Below are positions 8,609 to 18,226 of a stretch of 64,000 nucleotides of DNA, one piece after another. The DNA is from ENR-C587 sp942493235 (GTDB lineage Bacteria; Bacteroidota; Ignavibacteria; Kapaibacteriales; UBA2268), in contig OW818676.1 in NCBI GenBank assembly GCA_942493235.1, positions 1,798,001 through 1,862,000 on the forward strand, given 5' to 3'. Position 1 is the stretch's first letter, and the number at the start of each line of letters is the position of its first letter. The position numbers and the translations under genes are program-made. The notes below the pieces were generated by a model. That model was not told where the DNA came from. It was given only the letters and a program-made list of their open reading frames with translations, and ran no database searches.

Positions 8609-9505
8609 TCACGCTTTCGGGTGTGCCTTCTTATAAGAATCTTTTAATCTCTCGACTGATACGTGCGTATAGACTTGCGTAGTCGATAGAGTCGAGTGCC
8701 CGAGCATCTCACTGACGCTTTGAATGTCTGCTCCGTTATCCATCAGATGTGTAGCAAAACTATGTCTTAGTACATGGGGACTTTTTTTAGTCGATTCGGT
8801 AATTCCTTGCATAGCATTATGAATAAGAGTATAAGCATTTTTCGGATTTAGAGCCTTGCCCCTGTCATCAAGAAATAAACTCAAAGTAGCTAATGGCTGA
8901 ATAATTTCCTTTCTGCGGGAAATGTACAATTTTAGACATTGAATAGCCTTAGCCCCCACAGGTATAATTCTGTGTTTATTGCCCTTGCCCAGCACTTTTA
9001 CACATTTATTAGAAAAGTCAATTGAATTGATATTTAATTGCAGAGCCTCACTGATACGCAGTCCTGAGCTATATATCAATTCGATTAATGCATGTGTACG
9101 CAGTTGTAAAATCTCTTCATCATTGAAACTTTCCATTAGATTAGTTACTTCGCTTTCCAAAAGGAATGAAGGAAGTTTCTTACTTTTTTTCGGCGAAATA
9201 ATAGCTGTAGTCGGATTATTTTCCAAATAAGACTTCTTTTTTAAAAATTTGAAAAATGATTTAACAGCAGAGATTTTTAGCTTAATTGTTGTTTTGCTCT
9301 TACCTTTATCGCTGAGCCAACCGAGAAATGGTCTGATATCATTGACCAAAATCTCGTTTATTTCGGGATTTTCCTCTAAATCTTCTTCTAAATAATTGCA
9401 AAAATCCTTGAGTGCGATTGAATAAGTCTCTACCGTTTTAGGCGAAAAGTTCTTCTCTGCCTGACAATATCTTATGTATAATTCTATTGCATTATCTATT
9501 TTCAT
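8609..9505 (-). CDS. xerC: Site-specific tyrosine recombinase XerC/XerD
   Basis: A 298-residue recombinase that resolves chromosome dimers at dif. An N-terminal SAM-like core-binding domain (about 1-90) precedes the catalytic domain, which has Arg in SSGLRISEAL, Lys in GKGNKHR, H244-x-x-R247 in HVLRHSF, H270 in LGHSTLSTT and nucleophile Y279 in VYTHV. The ending ERLKDSYKKAHPKA resembles XerC of Bacteroidota, but XerC and XerD cannot be separated with certainty here. Length and position among housekeeping genes argue for the chromosomal Xer, not a phage integrase. Confidence 0.88.
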   Translation of the reverse strand: MKIDNAIELYIRYCQAEKNFSPKTVETYSIALKDFCNYLEEDLEENPEINEILVNDIRPFLGWLSDKGKSKTTIKLKISAVKSFFKFLKKKSYLENNPTTAIISPKKSKKLPSFLLESEVTNLMESFNDEEILQLRTHALIELIYSSGLRISEALQLNINSIDFSNKCVKVLGKGNKHRIIPVGAKAIQCLKLYISRRKEIIQPLATLSLFLDDRGKALNPKNAYTLIHNAMQGITESTKKSPHVLRHSFATHLMDNGADIQSVSEMLGHSTLSTTQVYTHVSVERLKDSYKKAHPKA

Positions 9506-9993
9506 ATTTTTACTTTTAGAGCTTAAAAGCTCACTTATAAATAATTATAAAAAATAAATATAACTAAAAAAATATTATTATTAAAATTTTCTTTTACGCA
9601 AATTTGTTGATATGCGAATGTTTAGCTTGATATTAGTAATTATAAGAACTAAAATAGAATAAGTAACATCTGAAATTGAAAAAATATTTAACAAATGTGA
9701 TTAAGTGTTTTCGTAGTTGATACAAAGTGTTTATCAATCTTAAAATATTAATATTAGACTTCTGTAACGGGTTCAATATATTTTTAGTATATCACTATTT
9801 ATTTATAATGTAGCAAAGACTAATTTGTACATTTTTAGGATAAGAAAATTAGCTCATATTTTCTATTTCTCTTTAACTTATCATAAAATTATTTGATGAT
9901 TTATTCGTAAATTTGTAATTGATTAATTTTGAAAATCATAACAAAAATTGATAATAATGAACAAAATAAATTATAAATAAATAGGATAATATT
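9506..9993. other. Divergent intergenic region between xerC and alaS
   Basis: About 490 nt of very AT-rich sequence with no supported gene. TAAATTTG at 9908-9915 matches the TAnnTTTG -7 consensus and could start alaS transcription about 70 nt upstream of its ATG, but no good -33 box is seen. No T-box (a device of other phyla) was recognised. Confidence 0.4.
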
Positions 9994-12534
9994 ATGACTT
10001 CACGTGAAATCAGGCAGTCATTTCTCGACTTTTTTAAAAGTAAAGAGCACAGAATAATTCCGAGTGCTCCGGTAGTGCCTTATGGCGACCCAACATTGCT
10101 ATTTACCAATGCCGGTATGAACCAATTCAAAGATGTATTTCTCGGAACCGGCAATAGGGATTACAAACGTGCCGCCGATACTCAGAAATGTATCCGAGTC
10201 AGCGGTAAGCATAATGACTTAGAAGAAGTGGGTGTAGATACCTATCATCATACATTATTTGAGATGCTTGGTAATTGGAGTTTCGGTGACTATTATAAAG
10301 CTGAAGCTATTGACTGGGCTTGGGAATTATTAGTCGGTGTTTGGAAATTAGACCCTGTCAGGCTTCACGCTACAGTTTACAGAACCGACGACGAAGCTTT
10401 TGAATTATGGCAAAAGTATTTACCTATCGAGAGAATTCATCGATTTGACGAGAAAGATAATTTTTGGGAAATGGGCGAAAGCGGTCCATGCGGTCCTTGC
10501 TCAGAAGTTCATTACGACAGAACTCCTGACCTATCTGGTGGTAAATTAGTTAATGCCGGTGTACCGGAAGTGATTGAAATATGGAACTTGGTATTTATCC
10601 AGTATAACCGTAAACCGGACGGAGTATTAGAAGAGTTAGCTAATAAGCATGTAGATACCGGCATGGGTTTTGAGAGAATTTGTGCAGTAATTCAGGGTAA
10701 AAATTCAAATTATGATTCAGATGTATTCACTCCGCTATTAAAGAAAATCGAAGAATTCAGTGCTAAAAAGTATTCTACCGAATTGGATAATCCGACCGGT
10801 ATAGCGATGAGAGTAATTGCCGACCATACACGTACTTTATCTTTCGCAATTGCCGACGGAGCTTTGCCCGGCAATGAAGGCAGAAGCTATGTACTACGCA
10901 GGATATTGCGTCGTGCCAGCCGTTATGCTCGTAATCTCGGCATAAAAGAACCGTTAATGTATAAATTAGTTGAAGTATTACGAGACACAATGGGTGATGT
11001 ATTTCCGGAATTAGTCGATAATTATGACATAATTACCAAAGTAATCAAGGGTGAAGAAGAGAGTTTCTTACAAACACTTGAAAAAGGTCTCGAAATATTT
11101 GAAAAAATTACAGATAAATTAAAAGCAGAAAATTCAAATAAAATCTCAGGCGAAGATGCGTTCCAGCTATATGATACTTTCGGTTTTCCATTGGATTTGT
11201 CCGAATTAATCGCTCGTGAGAGAAATTTCGCAATAGATATAGACGGATTCGACAGACTGATGAAAGAACAGAAAGCCCGCTCACGTTCAGCCCGCAAAGT
11301 AAATGCTCAGGAAGTAGAATTGCCTCTGATTAATGAAAAAACCGAATTCGTAGGATATAATAATTTTACTGCCGAAGCTAAAGTATTATATGCTAAGGAT
11401 AATCAAATCGTATTAGACAGAACTCCTTTCTATACCGAAAGTGGCGGTCAAACTTCTGACACTGGTGTTATAGTATTGGCAGGGGAGACCTATAATGTAG
11501 TTGATTTGAAGAAGTCAGGTTCGGCAATAATTCATCTATGCGATAGAGATGTCGAGCAATTGGTCGGTTCGAATGCACTTGCTAAAATTAACCTTAGCCG
11601 ACGTAAAGACATAATGCGTAATCACTCCGCTACTCACTTATTGCATGAAGCTTTGCGCCAAGTGCTCGGCTCACATGTTCAGCAGTCGGGTTCATCGGTA
11701 AATGAAGAAGCTCTTAGATTTGACTTCAATCATTTCGAGAAAGTATCTGCCGAGGATTTGGCAAAAATCGAGAAAATCGCAAACGAAAAAGTACTCGAAG
11801 GTGTTGAAGTTAGTATCAAAGAATTATCAATTGAAGAAGCCCGCAAAAATCCGAAAATTAAAATGTTCTTTGGTGATAAATACGGTGATATTGTCCGCGT
11901 AGTAACAATGGATGATAAATATTCCATCGAATTATGTGGCGGTACTCACGTGAAAAATACGGCAGACATAGGACTGATTAAAGTAATCTCAGAGTCATCT
12001 ATCGCTGCCGGTGTACGCCGTATAGAAGCGATTACCGGCAGAGCGGTATTGCAGCATATTGAGAATTTGGAAAATAAAATCACTCAAACAAATGAGCATA
12101 TAGAAGAATTAAACGCTAAGATTCATAATTTGGATAAAGAAATTTCAAAGATGAAACAGTCTGACCTTGCAAAAGAATTTGACGAATGGATTAATTCAGC
12201 TAAAATATTTGGTGATATTAGAATTATTGCTCGAACAATTAATGCTGATGACCTTGATACTCTGCGAAATTCTGCCGAGCAGTTAAGGGATAGTCTTTCA
12301 ACTAAGGGTATAGCATTGCTTGCAACTATAATAGATGATAAAGCACAATTATGTTGCGTAGTAACCGACGACTTGAAAGCAAAATACCCTGCCGGAAAAT
12401 TAGTAGGCGAATCTGCTAAATTACTAAGCGGTGGTGGTGGTGGCAAACCCCATCTTGCAACAGCCGGCGGCAAAGACATATCAAAATTACCGGAATTAAT
12501 TGAAAATTTTGCCGATATAGTCGGGAAGTTTTAA
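9994..12534 (+). CDS. alaS: Alanine-tRNA ligase
   Basis: An 846-residue class II aminoacyl-tRNA synthetase that charges tRNA-Ala and edits mischarged Ser/Gly. Motif 1 region PYGDPTLLFTNAGMNQFKD, motif 2 region with ADTQKCIRV, ESGPCGPCSEVHYD, motif 3 GNEGRSYVLRRILRRASRY are present. The editing domain has the zinc ligands in HSATHLLHEAL (about residue 544) and CGGTHV (about 648), and the C-Ala domain ends with GGGGGKPHLATAGG. Length is close to the usual 850-880. It is monocistronic with a terminator 26 nt after the stop. Confidence 0.97.
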   Translation: MTSREIRQSFLDFFKSKEHRIIPSAPVVPYGDPTLLFTNAGMNQFKDVFLGTGNRDYKRAADTQKCIRVSGKHNDLEEVGVDTYHHTLFEMLGNWSFGDYYKAEAIDWAWELLVGVWKLDPVRLHATVYRTDDEAFELWQKYLPIERIHRFDEKDNFWEMGESGPCGPCSEVHYDRTPDLSGGKLVNAGVPEVIEIWNLVFIQYNRKPDGVLEELANKHVDTGMGFERICAVIQGKNSNYDSDVFTPLLKKIEEFSAKKYSTELDNPTGIAMRVIADHTRTLSFAIADGALPGNEGRSYVLRRILRRASRYARNLGIKEPLMYKLVEVLRDTMGDVFPELVDNYDIITKVIKGEEESFLQTLEKGLEIFEKITDKLKAENSNKISGEDAFQLYDTFGFPLDLSELIARERNFAIDIDGFDRLMKEQKARSRSARKVNAQEVELPLINEKTEFVGYNNFTAEAKVLYAKDNQIVLDRTPFYTESGGQTSDTGVIVLAGETYNVVDLKKSGSAIIHLCDRDVEQLVGSNALAKINLSRRKDIMRNHSATHLLHEALRQVLGSHVQQSGSSVNEEALRFDFNHFEKVSAEDLAKIEKIANEKVLEGVEVSIKELSIEEARKNPKIKMFFGDKYGDIVRVVTMDDKYSIELCGGTHVKNTADIGLIKVISESSIAAGVRRIEAITGRAVLQHIENLENKITQTNEHIEELNAKIHNLDKEISKMKQSDLAKEFDEWINSAKIFGDIRIIARTINADDLDTLRNSAEQLRDSLSTKGIALLATIIDDKAQLCCVVTDDLKAKYPAGKLVGESAKLLSGGGGGKPHLATAGGKDISKLPELIENFADIVGKF

Positions 12535-12892
12535 TTTTAATAACATTTTGATTAATCAGAAAAGACCTCCTAAGTTTAAATTTACTTATGAGGTCTTTAT
12601 TATGATAGCTATGGGCAGCACATTAATTTTGTAATGAGTGTCCAGTAGAATATTATATCATTACCTATACAATACACGGATAGATCGTAAGATTCTCAGC
12701 CACCAGTCCCCAGCTACCAGCCACCAATACCCAATGAGAATGAGAATGGGGAGAAAACTGATATAAATAAATCGGATAGAATAAATCGGATCGAATAAAT
12801 ATTGTAAAACTTTTCCACATGTTTTTATAAAATCAAAAAATTTTCGTAATTTGCGTTATCAAAAAGTATTTGTTTGATATGGAAAGGGTAGT
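12535..12892. other. Intergenic region between alaS and nuoA
   Basis: Holds the alaS terminator (12561-12598). At 12697-12725 is CAGCCACCAGTCCCCAGC followed by TACCAGCCACCAAT, whose reverse complement recurs near 23938-23958 beyond the nuo operon. Nothing else recognisable; nuoA is preceded by a GAAAGGGT ribosome-binding site. Confidence 0.6.
12561..12598 (+). terminator. alaS terminator
   Basis: Stem AAAGACCTC / GAGGTCTTT extended by TAAGT/ACTTA, with an AT-rich loop, followed by TATTATG. The tail is only moderately T-rich. It may work in both directions. Confidence 0.7.
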
Positions 12893-13315
12893 ATGTTAAC
12901 AGATTTTGGAATAATTTTACTATTTATAATAATAGCAGTCCTGTTTGTAGGTGCCGGTTTAGTAACTGCCGCTCTCATCAGACCAAGCCATCCGAATCCA
13001 ATAAAGAACTCAACATACGAATGCGGCGAGATACCATTTAGCAATGGAGCTTGGATTAGATTCAATCCTCGTTTTTATGTGATAGCTTTAGTGTTTTTGA
13101 TTTTTGATGTAGAATTAGTTTTACTATTTCCTTGGGCTATAGTTTATAAAGATTTAGGTTGGTTTGCTTTTATAGCAATGACAGTGTTTTTCTTTGTACT
13201 AATCGTAGGTTTAGCCTATGACTGGGCAAAGGGGTATTTGGAATGGGATAAGCCAAGCCCATATATTCCTAAATTGGAAGATTTAGTAATACCAAAGAAA
13301 ACAATTAAAGAATAA
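12893..13315 (+). CDS. nuoA: NADH-quinone oxidoreductase subunit A
   Basis: A 140-residue membrane subunit near the quinone site of complex I with three predicted helices. The conserved loop after helix 1 reads NPIKNSTYECGEIPF (family YECG motif) and helix 2 carries FLIFDVELVLLFPWA with the conserved acidic residues. First gene of the 11-gene nuo operon. The ATG at 12893 is preceded by GGAAAGGGT. Confidence 0.95.
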   Translation: MLTDFGIILLFIIIAVLFVGAGLVTAALIRPSHPNPIKNSTYECGEIPFSNGAWIRFNPRFYVIALVFLIFDVELVLLFPWAIVYKDLGWFAFIAMTVFFFVLIVGLAYDWAKGYLEWDKPSPYIPKLEDLVIPKKTIKE

Positions 13316-13339
13316 TATTTATAATTATCAGGATAAGAG

Positions 13340-13891
13340 ATGGGACTCTTAAATAGATTAGATGATCCTTACAACGCAGGTGGAATATTCCTGGGTACAA
13401 TAGAGGATATATTGAATTGGGGCAGAGAGAAATCCAACTGGTATATGCAGTTTGGGTTGGCTTGCTGTGCAATAGAGTTTATGTCAGTTAATGCGGCACA
13501 TTTTGACTTGATGCGTTTCGGAAATATTCCTCGTTCAAGCCCCCGCCAGTCTGATTATATTGTGATTTCCGGAACAGTTACTTTGAAAATGGCTGAAAGA
13601 ATTAAAATACTTTACGAGCAAATGGCAGAGCCGAGATACGTTGTTGCTATGGGCTCTTGTGCTAATTCAGGTGGACCTTATTCCGAGCATGGCTATCATG
13701 TATTAAAAGGAGTTGACAGAATTATACCTGTTGATGTTTTTATACCGGGTTGCCCGCCGAGACCGGAAGCATTTGAAGAAGGCGTTATGAAGCTTCAGCA
13801 GTTAATTAATAAGCAGAAAATATTCGAGAAACGCAAAAGAATAGCTGAAGAAGATGCCAAGAATTCACAATCAAACATTATAGTACATTAA
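13340..13891 (+). CDS. nuoB: NADH-quinone oxidoreductase subunit B
   Basis: A 183-residue peripheral subunit that binds cluster N2, the last iron-sulfur centre before quinone. The ligands are C42-C43 in LACCAIEFM, the cysteine in MGSCANSGG and that in PGCPPRPE. The C-terminal 25 residues are a charged extension. It lies 24 nt after nuoA and 23 nt before nuoC. Confidence 0.96.
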   Translation: MGLLNRLDDPYNAGGIFLGTIEDILNWGREKSNWYMQFGLACCAIEFMSVNAAHFDLMRFGNIPRSSPRQSDYIVISGTVTLKMAERIKILYEQMAEPRYVVAMGSCANSGGPYSEHGYHVLKGVDRIIPVDVFIPGCPPRPEAFEEGVMKLQQLINKQKIFEKRKRIAEEDAKNSQSNIIVH

Positions 13892-13914
13892 TATCTTAGT
13901 GGAGAAATAAGAAA

Positions 13915-14391
13915 ATGAATACTCAAGAAATTTATGATTTATTAAAGAAACACTTTAACGACTCCATTATTGATATCGTTAGCCCTGAAGCCGGTGACCA
14001 ATTTATAACTGTAAAACCGGAGAAAATGTTAGATATGGCTTTATATCTACGTGATTCGGAAATATTGGATTTTGATTACCTCACTTTGCTCAGTGGTATG
14101 GATTTGGGTGAAAATCTTTCAGTTATTTATCATTTGTTCTCTATGAATAAAAAGCACAGAGTAACTATCAAAACTTATGTGCCTAAGGAAGAGCCTAAAG
14201 TTCCTACCGTTGAAAGAGTGTGGAGAGCTGCCGATTGGCACGAAAGAGAAACTTATGATATGTATGGAGTTATTTTTGAAGGGCATCATAATTTGATTAG
14301 AATATTATGCCCCTATGATTGGGATGGTTATCCGCTTAGAAAAGATTACCAAGCTCCCGAGCAATATCACGGTATGAAAGTACCGTATTAA
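13915..14391 (+). CDS. nuoC: NADH-quinone oxidoreductase subunit C
   Basis: A 158-residue hydrophilic subunit of the connecting module. The signature WHERETYDMYGVIFEGHHN followed by LIRILCPYDWDGYPLRKDY is intact near the C-terminus. NuoC and NuoD are separate genes here, unlike the fused nuoCD of enterobacteria. Confidence 0.95.
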   Translation: MNTQEIYDLLKKHFNDSIIDIVSPEAGDQFITVKPEKMLDMALYLRDSEILDFDYLTLLSGMDLGENLSVIYHLFSMNKKHRVTIKTYVPKEEPKVPTVERVWRAADWHERETYDMYGVIFEGHHNLIRILCPYDWDGYPLRKDYQAPEQYHGMKVPY

Positions 14392-14425
14392 TATTGATTA
14401 TTAATTAATACACAGGTTATAAATC

Positions 14426-15589
14426 GTGAGCGATATTAAAAAAGTAGAATTCGAATACAGCCAAATTGATTCCGAGAGAATGAGGATAAACGTAGGTCCT
14501 CAGCACCCTTCTACTCACGGTGTGCTTAGGCTCGAAGTTGAAGTCGATGGTGAAATTGTTACCGAAGTGGTTCCTCATATCGGCTATCTGCATCGCTGTT
14601 TCGAAAAGTATTGCGAGAAAATGACATATCCCCAAGTAGTGCCTTATGTTGATAGATTGGATTATATCTCATCTATGAATAATGAATGGCCTTATGTAAT
14701 GGGAGTCGAAAAGCTTTTAGGAATTGAAGTTTCCGAGAAAGTCGAATATTTAAGAGTAATTTGTGCCGAAATTAATCGTATTGCAAATCACCAAATTGCT
14801 ATTGCAACTTTTGGTCTGGATACGGGTGCTTTTACTCCGTTTTTATACTTATTCCGCGATAGAGAATATGCTCTTACCATTTTAGAAAAATTAAGTGGCG
14901 GAAGACAATTATATAATTACTTCACTGTCGGCGGTATGGCTAACGACATTTATCCTGATTTGTTCAAAGATATTAAACAACTGATTAATCAGGTTCGTAA
15001 TACTAATAAAGAAGTAGAGAACCTATTACTGTTTAATAAAATATTTGTCGATAGAACTGCTTTTGTAGGTATATTGCCTGCCGATGTAGCAATTAATTTT
15101 GCTTGTAGCGGACCGGTTTTAAGAGCATCGGGAGTTGATTACGACCTTAGAAAAAATGAAACTTACTCTATCTATGACAGATTTGATTTTAATACTCAAT
15201 TCCCTGTAGCCGGTAAAGAAGTAGTCGGAGTAGTCGGTGATAGCTGGAATCGTAATTGGGTAAGAATGAAAGAGATGGAAGAGTGTTGCAGAATTCTCGA
15301 GCAGGCAATTGAGAAAATGCCTTTAGATGGCGATGTAAGAGAAAATATGCCTAAGAAAATCCGTGTTCCCAAAGGTGCTGAAATATACACTAAAGCCGAA
15401 AGCCCTAAGGGCGAGTTAGGTTTCTATATTGTCGGCAATGGAACAGATAAAGCGGAACGTTTAAGATGCAGAGCTTCAAGCTTTATTAACCTTGCAGTAC
15501 TGCCAGAAATATGCAAAGGTTATTTATTTGCAGATTTAATTGTTATACTTGGCTCAATTGATATTGTGCTTGGTGAAGTAGATAGATAA
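14426..15589 (+). CDS. nuoD: NADH-quinone oxidoreductase subunit D
   Basis: A 387-residue subunit that forms the quinone pocket with NuoB; related to the large subunit of NiFe hydrogenases. GPQHPSTHGVLRLEVEVDGE and PHIGYLHRCFEKY carry the quinone-site His residues, and the tail holds FADLIVILGSIDIVLGEVDR. The start is GTG at 14426, since homology begins within 25 residues and no nearby ATG fits. The next gene is nuoH: nuoE, nuoF and nuoG, normally between D and H, are absent. Confidence 0.95.
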   Translation: MSDIKKVEFEYSQIDSERMRINVGPQHPSTHGVLRLEVEVDGEIVTEVVPHIGYLHRCFEKYCEKMTYPQVVPYVDRLDYISSMNNEWPYVMGVEKLLGIEVSEKVEYLRVICAEINRIANHQIAIATFGLDTGAFTPFLYLFRDREYALTILEKLSGGRQLYNYFTVGGMANDIYPDLFKDIKQLINQVRNTNKEVENLLLFNKIFVDRTAFVGILPADVAINFACSGPVLRASGVDYDLRKNETYSIYDRFDFNTQFPVAGKEVVGVVGDSWNRNWVRMKEMEECCRILEQAIEKMPLDGDVRENMPKKIRVPKGAEIYTKAESPKGELGFYIVGNGTDKAERLRCRASSFINLAVLPEICKGYLFADLIVILGSIDIVLGEVDR

Positions 15590-15621
15590 TTTGAGAAATA
15601 ATTAATAAAATAAAGAAGATT

Positions 15622-16683
15622 ATGGAAACAACAAGTTACATCTTTAATTTGTTATCGGAACATACGGGAGAGATAATAAGTGCAGTAATAGTAGGTATTT
15701 TACCGCTGCTATTTATATTGCCTTATGCCTTAGTAGCCATTTACGGTGAGCTAAAGATTTCAGCATTTATGCAGGATAAGCTCGGACCAATGCGTACGGG
15801 GTTCTGGGGTATTCTTCAGCCAATAGCTGAGGTATTCAAACTCTTACAGAAAGAAGATATTACTCCCGATGAAGCAGATAAACCACTTTTTAATATAGCA
15901 CCTTATCTGATGTTTGCCGCATCTTATGCCGGGTTTGCTGTTATTCCTTTCAGCTCATACTTTGTGCCATCGGCTACAAATATCGGTTTGTTCTTTGTTA
16001 TCGCAGTGGGTTCTTTCTCTGTAATAGCTATAGTAATGGCCGGCTGGGGTTCTAATAACAAATACTCATTAATGGGAGCTATCAGAGCTGTTGCTCAAAT
16101 AGTCAGCTACGAGATTCCCGCAGCTATGGTAATTCTTGGTATTGCTGCTATGGCAAATTCATTAGATATGAACGAAATTATTTTTAAACAAGACGGCGGT
16201 ATATGGAACTGGTATATATTTGGAGGACCGGGCGGAATAGAGAAAATATGGGTTATCCCATTTACTTTTGCCATGTTCCTGATATACTTGGTAGCCTCAC
16301 TTGCCGAAACTAATAGAACTCCATTCGATATTCCCGAGGGTGAGTCCGAACTGGTAGCCGGCTATCATACAGAATACAGCGGTATGAAATTCGCTATGTT
16401 CTATATGGCTGAATATTCAAACATGTTCGTAGTTGCTGCAATTACGGCTATTATCTTTTTTGGTGGCTGGTCTTCACCATTTGGAGACTTTATGAACTCA
16501 CCGATTTTACAAGTTCTATGGTTTGTCTCTAAAGCTATGTTCTTTGTATTTGTACAAATATGGTTACGCTGGACTCTTCCAAGATTAAGAGTTGACCAAT
16601 TGATGTTCTTATGCTGGAAAGTTCTATTACCTATATCATTTGTATGCTTTTTTGCAATGGCTTTATGCAGAATGTTAAACTAA
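15622..16683 (+). CDS. nuoH: NADH-quinone oxidoreductase subunit H
   Basis: A 353-residue membrane subunit linking the quinone cavity to the pumping arm, with about eight helices. The signatures DKLGPMRTGFWGILQPIAE and ASLAETNRTPFDIPEGESEL with ELVAGYHTEYSG are intact. It follows nuoD by 32 nt. Confidence 0.95.
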   Translation: METTSYIFNLLSEHTGEIISAVIVGILPLLFILPYALVAIYGELKISAFMQDKLGPMRTGFWGILQPIAEVFKLLQKEDITPDEADKPLFNIAPYLMFAASYAGFAVIPFSSYFVPSATNIGLFFVIAVGSFSVIAIVMAGWGSNNKYSLMGAIRAVAQIVSYEIPAAMVILGIAAMANSLDMNEIIFKQDGGIWNWYIFGGPGGIEKIWVIPFTFAMFLIYLVASLAETNRTPFDIPEGESELVAGYHTEYSGMKFAMFYMAEYSNMFVVAAITAIIFFGGWSSPFGDFMNSPILQVLWFVSKAMFFVFVQIWLRWTLPRLRVDQLMFLCWKVLLPISFVCFFAMALCRMLN

Positions 16684-16708
16684 TTTTGTTTATCTGAGGA
16701 AAATAAAA

Positions 16709-17278
16709 ATGAAACAATATATAAAAAGCATTTATAGCGGAATTTCTACTGTACTAATTGGTATGAAAATTACATTTAAACATTTGTTTACCAAAAATGT
16801 AACTATTCAATATCCGAATGTGCACCCGTTGGAATCTGCTTCAAATGATAAAATGCCTCTTAATGCCAGAAATAGATTAGACCTTGACTACGACGGGTGT
16901 AATGGTTGCAAAAGCTGCGAAAGAGTTTGTCCTGTCAATTGCATTAGCATCGAGACTTTAAAAGTTCTGCCTGACGACCCTGACCAGCCAACATTAAAAG
17001 ATGGCGGAAAGCGTAAACTTTGGCTGACAAAGTATGAAATCGACTTTGCAAGATGTTGTTTCTGTGCCTTATGTGTTGGTGCTTGCCCGACAAGTGCAAT
17101 TCATACTACTACGGAATTCGAGTATTCATCTTTTGATAAAAACGACCTAATCTATAAATTTCATAAATTAACCGAAGAGCAAATTGCGGAGAAGAGAAGA
17201 TTGGTTGCCGAAGCCGATGCTAAAGCAAAAGCAGAAAAAGCCAGATTAGCTGCTCAAGCAGAGCAAACTCAGAGTTGA
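16709..17278 (+). CDS. nuoI: NADH-quinone oxidoreductase subunit I
   Basis: A 189-residue ferredoxin-like subunit carrying two [4Fe-4S] clusters (N6a, N6b). The ligand sets are CNGCKSCERVCP and CCFCALCVGACP. The C-terminal 35 residues form an Ala/Lys/Glu-rich helix (KAKAEKARLAAQAEQ) not needed for the fold. It would receive electrons from NuoG in a 14-subunit enzyme, but no nuoG is nearby, so a different donor may dock here. Confidence 0.95.
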   Translation: MKQYIKSIYSGISTVLIGMKITFKHLFTKNVTIQYPNVHPLESASNDKMPLNARNRLDLDYDGCNGCKSCERVCPVNCISIETLKVLPDDPDQPTLKDGGKRKLWLTKYEIDFARCCFCALCVGACPTSAIHTTTEFEYSSFDKNDLIYKFHKLTEEQIAEKRRLVAEADAKAKAEKARLAAQAEQTQS

Positions 17279-17335
17279 TTTTGAAATATAAGATACTATT
17301 GAAATGAAATTAATAAATTTAGGAATTGATAGATT

Positions 17336-17836
17336 ATGGGATTAGAGACTATTGTATTTTACTTTTTTGCACTTATCGTAATTGCATCGGCAGGTATGGT
17401 AGTATTGTCCAAAAATATAATGTATTCGGCATTTTCATTACTGTTTACATTGTTTGGAATTGCTGGTTTATATGTGCTGCTAATGGCTGATTTCGTTGCT
17501 GTTTCGCAGATTATGATTTATATCGGCGGTATATTAATACTGATTATCTTCGCCGTGATGCTTACTTCTCGTATTAATGGAGTGGACATGAAGTCCGGTC
17601 CGGTCGGGAAGTTAAACTTCATTATCGGAGGAGTGATAGCTGCCGCTATAGCAGTTGGGCTTTCAACTATATATGCCACTTCACACTGGATAAGCGGACC
17701 TCAAGGCGAGATAAAGACCTCGATAAATTTATTGGGTAATGCCTTGATGACTGAATATCTCTTAGCATTTGAAGTAGCTTCTGTATTGCTGCTAATTGCT
17801 TTAATCGGTGCGGCATTGATAGCAAGAAGAAAATAA
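17336..17836 (+). CDS. nuoJ: NADH-quinone oxidoreductase subunit J
   Basis: A 166-residue subunit with five predicted helices. The pi-bulge helix segment YIGGILILIIFAVMLTSR and the preceding DFVAVSQIMI are family-typical. Order J-K-L-M-N is kept as in other bacteria. Confidence 0.93.
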   Translation: MGLETIVFYFFALIVIASAGMVVLSKNIMYSAFSLLFTLFGIAGLYVLLMADFVAVSQIMIYIGGILILIIFAVMLTSRINGVDMKSGPVGKLNFIIGGVIAAAIAVGLSTIYATSHWISGPQGEIKTSINLLGNALMTEYLLAFEVASVLLLIALIGAALIARRK

Positions 17837-17862
17837 ATTATTAAATAATTTAAGGAAAAAAA

Positions 17863-18171
17863 ATGTCAGTCGGATTGACGGAATTCTTAGTCATAAGTGC
17901 ATTGCTGTTCGCCTTGGGTGTATTTGCAATAATCACTCGTAAGAATGCTATCTTAGTACTTATGGGCTTAGAGCTGATACTGAACGCCGCTAATATTAAC
18001 TTCATAGCATTTTCAAGATTTGGTGGCATGAATATTAACGGTCAGATCGCAGCTATGTTTGTAATTATTCTCGCCGCTGCCGAAACAGCAGTTGCTTTGG
18101 CTATAGTGCTGAATATTTATCAAAATTATAAGCATGTAAACGTCGATGAAATCGATGCCATGAAAGATTAG
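17863..18171 (+). CDS. nuoK: NADH-quinone oxidoreductase subunit K
   Basis: A 102-residue three-helix subunit. The two membrane glutamates are in LMGLELILNAANINF and AAAETAVALAIVL, both essential for proton transfer in the family. A GGAAAAAAA purine run precedes the ATG. Confidence 0.95.
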   Translation: MSVGLTEFLVISALLFALGVFAIITRKNAILVLMGLELILNAANINFIAFSRFGGMNINGQIAAMFVIILAAAETAVALAIVLNIYQNYKHVNVDEIDAMKD

Positions 18172-18226
18172 TTTTGGTTTTGATTTAATTTATAACGGAT
18201 ATTATTAATAAAAATATTGTTGAAAT

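Noticed and set aside
8609..9505. Xer recombinase as the integrase of the 30-55 kb element
   Set aside because: It lies 21 kb away between housekeeping genes, and its sequence fits the chromosomal dimer-resolution enzyme.
12123..12479. 118-codon minus-strand frame inside alaS, and similar long antisense frames in nuo, alaS and the giant gene
   Set aside because: They are antisense shadows of well-supported genes and resemble no protein family.
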